This document shows positions 1 to 6,084 of a stretch of 7,550 nt of DNA, one piece after another. Within the stretch, counting starts at the first letter, position 1; the number at the start of each line of letters is the position of its first letter. Origin of the DNA: an uncultured Roseburia sp. (lineage in GTDB: Bacteria > Bacillota > Clostridia > Lachnospirales > Lachnospiraceae); contig CAKRCJ010000104.1 of NCBI GenBank assembly GCA_934307185.1, positions 1 to 7,550 on the forward strand. The letters run 5' to 3'. The position numbers and the translations under genes are program-made. The notes below the pieces were generated by a model. It ran no database searches. It had not been told where the DNA came from and was given only the letters and a program-made list of their open reading frames with translations.

Positions 1-34
1 GGTTTATCCTATAGCACACTCTAGGTTTCAAGTA

Positions 35-64
35 TTAACACATTTTAAAAACCGTTGATATAAT
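35..64 (+). promoter_or_regulatory. Sigma-A-type promoter of the metNIQ operon
   Basis: TTAACA (35-40) and a perfect TATAAT (59-64) are separated by 18 bp. Transcription would begin near position 70, leaving a leader of only about 30 nt before the metN start at 101. That leader is too short for a SAM (S-box) riboswitch or T-box, so any methionine-responsive control must act on this promoter through a protein or lie upstream of the window. An imperfect inverted repeat, CCTATAG-CACA-CTCTAGG (8-25), lies just upstream and might be an operator or part of an upstream terminator. The call rests on consensus match only. Confidence 0.7.
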
Positions 65-100
65 AACAAATAGTTTTAAGGGAAATTGAAAGGATAGAAT

Positions 101-1144
101 ATGTCTGAAATAGAAGTAAAACATTTGTCAAAGACATTTGAACAAAAAGGTGTCAGTGTAGATGCTTTAAAGGATATTAATCTTAAAATTGAAGCCGGTG
201 ATATTTATGGAATTATCGGAATGTCAGGAGCGGGTAAGAGTACCCTGGTACGCTGCTTAAACTTTTTAGAGCGTCCGACCGACGGTCAGGTCTTAGTTGA
301 AGGAAAAGATTTAAGTACCCTAAATGAAAAGGAGCTTAGAAAACAGCGCAGTGATATTGCAATGATTTTCCAGCACTTTAACCTGCTGATGCAGAAGAAT
401 GTAATTGATAATATTTGTTTTCCGTTACAGATACAGGGAGTAAAGAAAAAAGAAGCAAGGGCAAAAGCAAGAGAGCTGTTAAAAACAGTCGGACTTGAAG
501 AAAAAGAAAAAGCTTATCCGGCACAGTTATCCGGCGGACAGAAGCAGAGAGTTGCAATTGCAAGGGCGTTGGCATCAAATCCGAAAATTCTTCTCTGTGA
601 TGAGGCAACCAGCGCATTAGATCCGCAGACAACAGCTTCTATATTAGAACTGTTAAAAAGTATTAATGAGCAGTTTAAAATTACAATTGTTATCATTACA
701 CATCAGATGTCGGTTATCCGGGAAATCTGTAACAGGGTAGCAATTATTGAGCATGGCGGGTTAGTGGAAAACGGAAGCGTGGAAGAAATTTTCAGCCATC
801 CGAAGTCAAAAGCTGCAAGAGAGCTTATTTTAAGAGACCTTCCAGAGACAGAGGTAAAAACAGCCGGCAATGAAAAAGCATTAAAGGAACGTATTCAGGG
901 AGACAAAAAGCTTCGAATTGTATTTTCTGAAAATTCAGCGTTTGAGCCGGTCATTGCAAATATGATTTTGAAATTCGGCACACCGGTCAATATTTTAAGG
1001 GCTGATACAAAAAATGTCGGAGGTGTTGCAAAGGGGGAAATGATTTTAGGACTCCCGGACGACAGACATCTTCAAGTGGATATGGAGCAGTATCTTATCG
1101 AGTGTGGATTAGAGATAGAGGAGGTGACAGGTGATGTGGAGTAG
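101..1144 (+). CDS. metN: Methionine ABC importer, ATP-binding subunit MetN
   Basis: This is the cytoplasmic ATPase that powers methionine uptake with MetI and MetQ. All ABC motifs are intact in the 347-residue protein: Walker A GMSGAGKST (40-48), Q-loop Gln91, signature LSGGQ (143-147), Walker B ILLCDE (163-168) and the switch His201. After the nucleotide-binding domain, residues about 268-342 form the NIL domain found at the C-terminus of MetN proteins. In the E. coli importer this domain binds methionine and mediates feedback inhibition, so the same is expected here. The length is normal for the family. The ATG at 101 follows a modest AAAGGA site (90-95). The gene is first in the operon and its last codons overlap the start of metI. 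Identity is very secure. Substrate choice (L- or D-methionine, or related compounds) cannot be read from the sequence. Confidence 0.96.
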   Translation: MSEIEVKHLSKTFEQKGVSVDALKDINLKIEAGDIYGIIGMSGAGKSTLVRCLNFLERPTDGQVLVEGKDLSTLNEKELRKQRSDIAMIFQHFNLLMQKNVIDNICFPLQIQGVKKKEARAKARELLKTVGLEEKEKAYPAQLSGGQKQRVAIARALASNPKILLCDEATSALDPQTTASILELLKSINEQFKITIVIITHQMSVIREICNRVAIIEHGGLVENGSVEEIFSHPKSKAARELILRDLPETEVKTAGNEKALKERIQGDKKLRIVFSENSAFEPVIANMILKFGTPVNILRADTKNVGGVAKGEMILGLPDDRHLQVDMEQYLIECGLEIEEVTGDVE

Positions 1145-1793
1145 TGAAGTTACAGGCATGATTATTACCGGTATCTGGGAAACACTTTACATGACACTGG
1201 TATCAACAATCGTTGGATACATTATCGGACTTCCGATGGGAATTGTACTTACAATTTCGGATAAAGACGGTATCAGACCGAATGCAGTTATCTATAAGAT
1301 TTTAGATGTGATTGCGAACATTGTACGAAGTATTCCATTTATTATTTTACTTGTTTTATTAATTCCTTTCACAAGATTAGTCGTAGGAAAAAGTTATGGC
1401 TCTACGGCAACCATCGTTCCACTTGTCATTGCAGCAGCACCGTATATTGCAAGAATGGTGGAATCATCGTTAAAAGAGGTGGACGCAGGTGTCATTGAAG
1501 CAGCAAGATCCATGGGTGCATCGGACTTTACTATTATCACAAAAGTGATGTTAGTGGAAGCAAGAACCTCCCTTCTTGTGGGAGCAACGATTACACTTGG
1601 AACCATTTTAGGATATTCCGCAATGTCAGGAGCCGTTGGCGGCGGCGGACTTGGAGCAATTGCCATCCGTTACGGATATACCCGCTGGCAGACAGATATC
1701 ATGATTGTCACCGTAGTTTTATTAATAATTTTATTCCAGATTTTCCAGACTATCGGTATGAAGCTGGCAGACAAATTTGACCACAGAAAATAA
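1134..1793 (+). CDS. metI: Methionine ABC importer, permease subunit MetI
   Basis: This integral membrane subunit dimerises to form the methionine channel and couples to MetN. The 219-residue protein has about five hydrophobic helices (roughly residues 8-40, 55-85, 90-108, 145-168 and 188-208). It carries the EAA coupling loop typical of ABC permeases, beginning IEAARSMGAS at 121-130, which contacts the ATPase. The glycine-rich SGAVGGGGLGA (165-175) is typical of the family, and the length is close to the usual 217-220. A strong GGAGGTGA (1120-1127) lies inside the 3' end of metN. It could serve either GTG 1131 or ATG 1134. I chose ATG, which has 9 nt spacing and gives an 11-nt overlap with metN; the GTG would add one residue. 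The overlap suggests translational coupling with metN, which fits their equal stoichiometry in the complex. Confidence 0.95.
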   Translation: MWSSEVTGMIITGIWETLYMTLVSTIVGYIIGLPMGIVLTISDKDGIRPNAVIYKILDVIANIVRSIPFIILLVLLIPFTRLVVGKSYGSTATIVPLVIAAAPYIARMVESSLKEVDAGVIEAARSMGASDFTIITKVMLVEARTSLLVGATITLGTILGYSAMSGAVGGGGLGAIAIRYGYTRWQTDIMIVTVVLLIILFQIFQTIGMKLADKFDHRK

Positions 1794-1832
1794 AAAGGTC
1801 ACAGATTAACATGTTATAGAGCAGAGAGGCAG

Positions 1833-1855
1833 GCACTTTAATGAGGAGAGAGTGC
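1833..1855 (+). other. Small hairpin in the metI-metQ spacer
   Basis: GCACT (1833-1837) can pair with AGTGC (1851-1855) across a 13-nt loop. The stem is short and no T-run follows, so it is not an intrinsic terminator. It could act as an mRNA processing or 3'-end stabilising element, given that binding-protein genes are often expressed above their permease genes. The rest of the 108-bp spacer (1794-1901) shows no convincing promoter. Confidence 0.25.
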
Positions 1856-1901
1856 ATGTATCGTATCTGTTTTATATAAAAAATAAGGAGGATTAATTAT
1901 T

Positions 1902-2831
1902 ATGAAAAAAAGAGTTTTATCAAGTATTTTAGCAGGAGTTTTAGCAATCAGTGTGTTCGCAGGCTGCGGAAGCAAAGCAGATGATAATCAGGCAGCAGCA
2001 GACAACAGCTCTACAACAACAGCAGAGTCAGACAAAGAGGAAACAGCTGCAGCAGATGTTACTGAGACAGCAGACGCAGGAGATACGGCAGCTTCCAAAG
2101 GAACCATTAAAATAGCAGCATCCGCAACACCTCATGCAGAAATTTTAGCAGCAGCAAAACCAATCTTAGCAGAGCAGGGCTGGGATTTAGAGGTAACAGA
2201 ATTTGATGATTATGTATTACCAAACGAAGTAGTAGAGAGCGGCGAGATGGACGCAAATTACTTCCAGCATGTTCCATATCTTGACAGCTTCAACGCAGAG
2301 AAAGGAACCCATTTAGTAGAGGTTGGAAAAATCCACTATGAGCCGTTCGGAATTTATCCGGGAACAAAAAGCAGCTTAGACGAAATTGCAGACGGTGATG
2401 TAATCGCAGTTCCAAACGATACAACAAACGAAGCGCGTGCATTATTATTATTACAGGATAACGGAATTATCACTTTAAAAGACGGTGCAGGCTTAGAGGC
2501 AACTGTAAATGACATTGCAGAAAATCCTTACAACATTGAGATTGAAGAACTTGCAGCAGAGTCTGTGGCAAGAGTAACAGGCGAAGTAGCTTACGTTGTA
2601 TTAAACGGTAACTATGCATTACAGGCTGGTTTCTCTGTAGGAAAAGACGCACTTGCTTATGAAAAATCCGACTCCGAAGCAGCAAAAACATACGTTAACG
2701 TTATCGTTGTAAAAGAAGGAAACGAAAATAACGAAGGTGTCAAAGCTTTAGTTGATGTATTAAAATCTGATGAAATCAAACAGTTTATCAATGATAAATA
2801 TGATGGAGCTGTTATTCCGTTTGAGGAGTAA
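1902..2831 (+). CDS. metQ: Methionine-binding lipoprotein MetQ (NlpA family)
   Basis: This is the extracellular substrate-binding subunit, tethered to the membrane by lipid, that delivers methionine to MetNI. The 309-residue product begins with a lipoprotein signal: basic MKKR, a hydrophobic core, then the lipobox FAGC with the modified Cys at residue 22. A flexible Ala/Thr/Asp/Glu-rich linker follows (about 23-66), then the NlpA/MetQ domain (about 68-309). Recognisable family segments are ATPHAEIL (75-82), YFQHVPYL (120-127), HYEPFGIYP (145-153), VPNDTTNEARALLLL (170-184) and NGNYALQAG (235-243), which line the ligand cleft in this family. A near-perfect AAGGAGG (1885-1891) lies 10 nt before the ATG, much stronger than the metN site, consistent with higher synthesis of the binding protein. 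It is the third gene of the importer operon. The long linker resembles those of other Gram-positive lipoproteins. Confidence 0.95.
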   Translation: MKKRVLSSILAGVLAISVFAGCGSKADDNQAAADNSSTTTAESDKEETAAADVTETADAGDTAASKGTIKIAASATPHAEILAAAKPILAEQGWDLEVTEFDDYVLPNEVVESGEMDANYFQHVPYLDSFNAEKGTHLVEVGKIHYEPFGIYPGTKSSLDEIADGDVIAVPNDTTNEARALLLLQDNGIITLKDGAGLEATVNDIAENPYNIEIEELAAESVARVTGEVAYVVLNGNYALQAGFSVGKDALAYEKSDSEAAKTYVNVIVVKEGNENNEGVKALVDVLKSDEIKQFINDKYDGAVIPFEE

Positions 2832-2911
2832 ACCAGAGATTAACAAAAAGTGACGCTGCCACATTGTTTCAAAAATAGAAATTGATAGAGAAAAAAGGAG
2901 TGCAGCAAACA
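2832..2911 (+). other. metQ to GH25 gene spacer without a visible terminator
   Basis: These 80 bp contain no stem-loop followed by a T-run. TTAACA (2840-2845) resembles a -35 box, but only a poor 3/6 match to a -10 (CATTGT, 2862-2867) follows at 16 bp. The stretch ends in the ribosome binding site of the next gene, AAAAAAGGAG (2891-2900). Either metNIQ transcripts read through into the GH25 gene, or a weak non-consensus promoter is used. Confidence 0.4.
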
Positions 2912-4474
2912 ATGAAAAAATTTAATGATGACCTTGAATTTGACTCATTGAATGATGACTCACAGGATTTTCGTTTTATACTGCCAATCATTATTGTGAC
3001 AGTTCTTCTGGCTGGTGTCATTATTGCGTTAGTTTTTATAGGAAAAAGTGGAAAACAAAAAAATACAGATGTTGATTTGATGGCAACGGAGCAAAGTGAG
3101 ACAACAGAGACGGAAGAAAAGACCACTGAAGTGATGGGAAATATTGAGACCACTGAGAATGCAGAAGAAACAGATGCAGACGACCCGCAAAACGAAAATA
3201 TGGGAACAGACACGGGTGCAGGCGTGGATGTGACGGCACTTTTAGCATCTGATAATGTGTCAGAATCCGATGAGATGACCTTTGGGATTGATGTGTCAAG
3301 ATATCAGGGAACCATAGACTGGAGCCAGGTAGCAGCTTCCGGTGTGCAGTTTGCCATGGTGAGGGTAGGCTACCGTACCCAGACAACCGGGGAAATTATT
3401 GCAGACTCCAACGCAAAATATAATATGCAGGAGGCACAGGCGAATGGAATTAAGATAGGAGCTTATTTCTTTTCCACGGCAATAACGGAAGAAGAAGCAG
3501 TGCAGGAGGCAGACTGGGTAGCAGATTACATTTCACAGTATCAGATTACATATCCGGTTGCTTTTAACTGTGAAGGGTTTGAAAATGCAGACAGCAGGCA
3601 GTATGAATTGACGCAGGCTGAACGTACAGGGATTGCTATTGCATTTTTAAATGAAATATATAACAGAGGTTATACACCAATGTTTTATGCTGCAAAAAAT
3701 GAAATAGAAGGTGACGAAAAGTGGGATACTTCGAAAATTGAGAAAAGCTATAAAATATGGGTATCCCAGTATCCGTCGGCACCGTATCCGCAGACAGCAC
3801 AGTCTGATTATACCGGTACACATGCAATGTGGCAGTACACCAATCAGGGAACAGTTGCGGGAATAAGTAAACCGGTTGATGTTGATATTGCATACTTTGG
3901 ATACACACAGACAGCGGATGCCAAAAGTGATTTCACACCGGAGACAGTCACAGCAGATGCAGAAGCTTTAATGAGCTTTTCAGAAGTAAATGAAACAGTG
4001 ACGGCAAAGCAGTCTACAAACCTAAGGGATATTCCAAGCCAGGGTTCTGATGCGAAAGTGGTTGTTACATTACAAAATGGTGAAACGGTAACAAGAACCG
4101 GAGTCAGCAACAGTGGATGGTCAAGAGTAGAGTATAATGGACAGACTTTGTATGCAGTATCCAGTTATCTTACAACAGATTTAAGCTATACAGAACCGGC
4201 ATCTTCGGATAATACGGCAACAGATGGCTCGGCTTCCGGTGATGGATTAAAGACAAAATTTACAGCCTGCAATGATGTGGTAACAGCTAAAATTGAGGTA
4301 AACTTAAGAACACTTCCAAGTGTAACAAACCCAGATTCTGCGGTTGTTGCAGTATTGAAAAACGGTGAGACAGTGACAAGAACCGGAATTAATACCGATT
4401 ATGGATGGTCGAGAGTAGACTATAATGGACAGACCTTATATTGCGTATCCAGTTATCTGACAACTGCACAGTAA
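2912..4474 (+). CDS. Membrane-anchored GH25 muramidase-like protein with two SH3b domains
   Basis: This is predicted to be a surface protein that cuts or binds peptidoglycan glycan strands. The 520 residues run as follows: a short acidic cytoplasmic tail (1-20), one transmembrane helix (about 22-44, an uncleaved type II anchor), a Thr/Glu/Asp-rich linker (about 52-122), a GH25 lysozyme domain (about 124-332), and two bacterial SH3 repeats (about 356-422 and 450-520), which usually bind the cell wall. GH25 hallmarks include FGIDVSRYQG (124-133, with Asp127 in the active-site strand), WVSQYP (283-288), MWQYT (306-310) and VDVDIAYFG (322-330). At the family's catalytic DxE motif the sequence reads PVAFNCEGF: Glu221 is kept but the Asp is Asn219, so activity may be altered. 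A TTG at 2882 would extend the protein by 10 residues, but ATG 2912 is preferred because AAGGAG (2895-2900) precedes it at 11 nt. The gene follows metQ without a clear terminator and ends in a hairpin shared with the convergent gene. Fold assignment is firm; activity and physiological role are inferred. Confidence 0.9.
   Translation: MKKFNDDLEFDSLNDDSQDFRFILPIIIVTVLLAGVIIALVFIGKSGKQKNTDVDLMATEQSETTETEEKTTEVMGNIETTENAEETDADDPQNENMGTDTGAGVDVTALLASDNVSESDEMTFGIDVSRYQGTIDWSQVAASGVQFAMVRVGYRTQTTGEIIADSNAKYNMQEAQANGIKIGAYFFSTAITEEEAVQEADWVADYISQYQITYPVAFNCEGFENADSRQYELTQAERTGIAIAFLNEIYNRGYTPMFYAAKNEIEGDEKWDTSKIEKSYKIWVSQYPSAPYPQTAQSDYTGTHAMWQYTNQGTVAGISKPVDVDIAYFGYTQTADAKSDFTPETVTADAEALMSFSEVNETVTAKQSTNLRDIPSQGSDAKVVVTLQNGETVTRTGVSNSGWSRVEYNGQTLYAVSSYLTTDLSYTEPASSDNTATDGSASGDGLKTKFTACNDVVTAKIEVNLRTLPSVTNPDSAVVAVLKNGETVTRTGINTDYGWSRVDYNGQTLYCVSSYLTTAQ
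3977..4471 (+). repeat. Tandem SH3b-coding repeats in the GH25 gene
   Basis: Two units, about 3977-4177 and 4259-4471, encode homologous SH3b domains separated by a Ser/Thr/Gly-rich linker. Similarity is visible at the DNA level, especially in the second halves: shared blocks include ACAAGAACCGGA, GGATGGTC, TATAATGGACAGAC and GTATCCAGTTATCT. Both proteins units share NGETVTRTG, GWSRV, YNGQTLY and VSSYLTT. This points to intragenic duplication, making the tract a possible site of copy-number change. Confidence 0.85.
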
Positions 4475-4504
4475 AAAAAGTGGCTGTTACGACAGCCACT
4501 TTTT
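4474..4504. terminator. Bidirectional intrinsic terminator between convergent genes
   Basis: AGTGGCTGT (4479-4487) and ACAGCCACT (4492-4500) form a perfect 9-bp GC-containing stem with a TACG tetraloop. It is flanked by an A-run (4473-4479) and a T-run (4500-4504), so it reads as a terminator on both strands. The GH25 stop codon (4472-4474) lies directly at its base, and the minus-strand gene ends at 4512. One compact element therefore closes both genes. Confidence 0.9.
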
Positions 4505-4511
4505 ATGTAAA

Positions 4512-5909
4512 CTAAATCAGTTTTTTTCTCCGGGCAGGTCTTTTCTTTTCCGGTTCGTTTGGAAGTTCAAGTTTTTGAGCTTCCTCTTTTTTTGGGGAGC
4601 TTTCGCTGGAAACATCCTCACCTAAAAGCTGATTAATAACTTCTGTCCGCTGTCTTAAAGCATCATCTGCCTGCTCCTCTTTGATAAGTCTGGAAGCTAC
4701 ATCAGATAATCTCTTTCTGGCAGCTTCTTCAGCAAGCTTCTGATTACGTCTGGCAATCTTTTCTTTCTGAGACCGGAATCGGTCTGCAGTTTCCTTAATA
4801 AGAGGGTCCGCTGCAAAATGCTTTAATGTGTCACGGTCAATGGCAATCCGGTTATCCATTGTTTTCATAATATCTACAATGACAAGCTTTTCGCTGACCT
4901 TTGGGTCACTTAAATCGTAAATCCGGTTGTCTTTAAAGCTTAAAATCATCGGCTGTAAGAAATCTGCCGGATTTTCCATCAGGACAAGTCCCTTTTCGCC
5001 ATTTGCAAAATCAAGGCAGGCTCCGGTCGGGAGAATGTGAATACTGTCTGCAAGGGCAGTAATGACAGAACGGTTATATCGTTTTATATTTTTATGAAAA
5101 TAAGTCATGGCAGAAAGCTCGGAAACCGGTGGATGATTAATATTCATTGCAGTCATGCGGTCGAACTTGTCTGCGGCTTTTAATATATCAATCAAAAGCT
5201 GTACGGAAGGTTTTGGTGCCTTTGGAGTAATGGTTGCGTGTTTTTCAAAAATATAATTCTGGATAATTTCCATGGAAGTACCAGAAACTCCAAGCTCCGT
5301 AAAATGCGGACGGATTTTTTCATAGCCGTCCTCTAACTGGCGTTGAATGAAATCTGCATCAGAAGATGAAAGGTTTTCTCCTTTATCAAGAATACTCTTT
5401 GTAACGGACAGATAACCAAAATCATATAAAAGAGCGGCAGCAATAAGTGAATGGGACTCTTCCATGCTGATATGAAGCTCATTTGCGATCATAGCAGAAA
5501 GCATGGCAACGCTAATCGAATGCTTGTAAACGAAATCAGCGGAACTCCGCAGGTTTTGCGTAAAATTCAGCTTATGATCCAAAGAACCGTAATGGGTATA
5601 AATATTTTGTACAAGGTCGCGGATATCCGGAATATTTTTTCCAAGTAAAAGCTTATCCATACAGTCTTTTAATTTAAACATATAAATGGTCTGAAACTGC
5701 TCAAACTCCATATCTTCCCTTGAAATCGGAGGCAGTGGTTCCGCCGGCTCCAAAATGAAAATACCAATCAGACCGAAATTTTCAATACTGTTAATGCTCT
5801 GCGGTGTTAATTTTGTGTCACGTTCATATAAAAGAACACCCATCTTATTGTAAATAGGCTTTGCCAGCCGCATTCCTGGTTTTAAATCTTCTGATTTTAC
5901 AAATTGCAT
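4512..5909 (-). CDS. Degenerate HD-GYP-type domain protein
   Basis: This is a 465-residue cytoplasmic protein without membrane segments. Residues 1-55 (KSEDLKPGMRLAKPIYNKMG...) match the N-terminal segment that precedes many clostridial HD-GYP domains. Residues about 120-260 follow the HD-GYP pattern: KHSISVAMLS (129-138, His130 kept), AALLYDFGYLSV (158-169) where active proteins have HDIGK, and KAADKFDRMTAM (244-255, Asp247 kept). The metal-binding HD pair is changed to Tyr162-Asp163, and the HHE-x-DGxGYP segment is replaced by EKHATITP (222-229). Residues about 290-348 form the small beta-rich tail common after these domains. A charged helical stretch (376-430) and a Lys/Arg-rich end (454-463) follow. 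Active relatives hydrolyse cyclic di-GMP; this one is probably catalytically dead and may act as a sensor or scaffold (inference). The open frame continues upstream to 6548, but the start at 5909 is chosen because GGAAAGGG precedes it on the minus strand (5921-5928), the family N-terminus begins there, and the extension lies antisense to the next gene. Confidence 0.8.
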   Translation of the reverse strand: MQFVKSEDLKPGMRLAKPIYNKMGVLLYERDTKLTPQSINSIENFGLIGIFILEPAEPLPPISREDMEFEQFQTIYMFKLKDCMDKLLLGKNIPDIRDLVQNIYTHYGSLDHKLNFTQNLRSSADFVYKHSISVAMLSAMIANELHISMEESHSLIAAALLYDFGYLSVTKSILDKGENLSSSDADFIQRQLEDGYEKIRPHFTELGVSGTSMEIIQNYIFEKHATITPKAPKPSVQLLIDILKAADKFDRMTAMNINHPPVSELSAMTYFHKNIKRYNRSVITALADSIHILPTGACLDFANGEKGLVLMENPADFLQPMILSFKDNRIYDLSDPKVSEKLVIVDIMKTMDNRIAIDRDTLKHFAADPLIKETADRFRSQKEKIARRNQKLAEEAARKRLSDVASRLIKEEQADDALRQRTEVINQLLGEDVSSESSPKKEEAQKLELPNEPEKKRPARRKKLI

Positions 5910-5971
5910 AAAAACTGAAACCCTTTCCGTTGGCTGTTTTATTAAGAAAAAAACGGCATACCATAAAAAAT

Positions 5972-5983
5972 GATGTTGACATC
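5972..5983. promoter_or_regulatory. Short inverted repeat in the divergent promoter region
   Basis: GATGT (5972-5976) and ACATC (5979-5983) are exact inverted arms around a 2-bp centre. The repeat covers the -35 box of the rightward promoter and lies just before the expected start of the leftward transcript. A dimeric regulator bound here could affect both genes. At 10 paired bases it could also be chance. Confidence 0.3.
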
Positions 5984-6004
5984 TATATGAGATAATAGCA
6001 TATT
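5976..6004 (+). promoter_or_regulatory. Rightward promoter for the coiled-coil wall hydrolase
   Basis: A perfect TTGACA (5976-5981) is followed after 17 bp by CATATT (5999-6004, 4/6 match). Transcription would start near 6011 and give a leader of about 75 nt that includes the hairpin at 6020-6061. TACAAT (6016-6021) is an alternative -10 box but lacks a good -35 at the right distance; using it would remove the hairpin from the transcript. Confidence 0.5.
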
Positions 6005-6020
6005 GAAAGGTTAAATACAA
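5992..6020 (-). promoter_or_regulatory. Leftward promoter for the HD-GYP-like gene
   Basis: Read on the minus strand, TTGTAT (6020-6015) and TATTAT (5997-5992, 5/6 match) are separated by exactly 17 bp. Transcription would begin near 5985, giving a leader of about 75 nt before the start at 5909. Its elements interleave with those of the rightward promoter. Confidence 0.45.
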
Positions 6021-6061
6021 TCTGCTATCATAAAAGGAGGACAAAATTATTTTTAGCAGGT
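6020..6061 (+). promoter_or_regulatory. Leader hairpin with an orphan Shine-Dalgarno in its loop
   Basis: ATCTGCTA (6020-6027) pairs with TAGCAGGT (6054-6061) as an 8-bp stem with one G-U pair, enclosing a 26-nt loop. The loop holds AAAAGGAGG (6032-6040), a stronger ribosome binding site than the one at the gene (AGAGAGG, 6073-6079), yet no ATG, GTG or TTG lies at a suitable distance after it. It may be a ribosome standby site or a relic of an earlier start. No match to a known riboswitch class was recognised. Confidence 0.35.
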
Positions 6062-6084
6062 AACAGAGAAAAAGAGAGGTATAT

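Noticed and set aside
378..632. Minus-strand open frame inside metN, and similar antisense frames in metI, metQ and the GH25 gene
   Set aside because: All lie opposite strongly recognised genes, have low-complexity composition and lack ribosome binding sites. They are shadows of the real coding frames.
1833..1855. Terminator between metI and metQ
   Set aside because: The stem is only 5 bp with a 13-nt loop and no T-run, so it cannot be called an intrinsic terminator; it is listed only as a possible processing hairpin.
1841..1879. Twelve-codon reading frame in the metI-metQ spacer
   Set aside because: It has only a poor purine stretch upstream (around 1823-1829), no recognisable peptide pattern, and this length is expected by chance.
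2882..2911. TTG start adding ten residues to the GH25 protein
   Set aside because: No ribosome binding site precedes TTG 2882, while AAGGAG (2895-2900) is correctly placed for ATG 2912. The added residues are encoded by that site itself.
5451..5648. Plus-strand open frame inside the HD-GYP-like gene
   Set aside because: It is antisense to a well-supported coding region and has no family resemblance or promoter.
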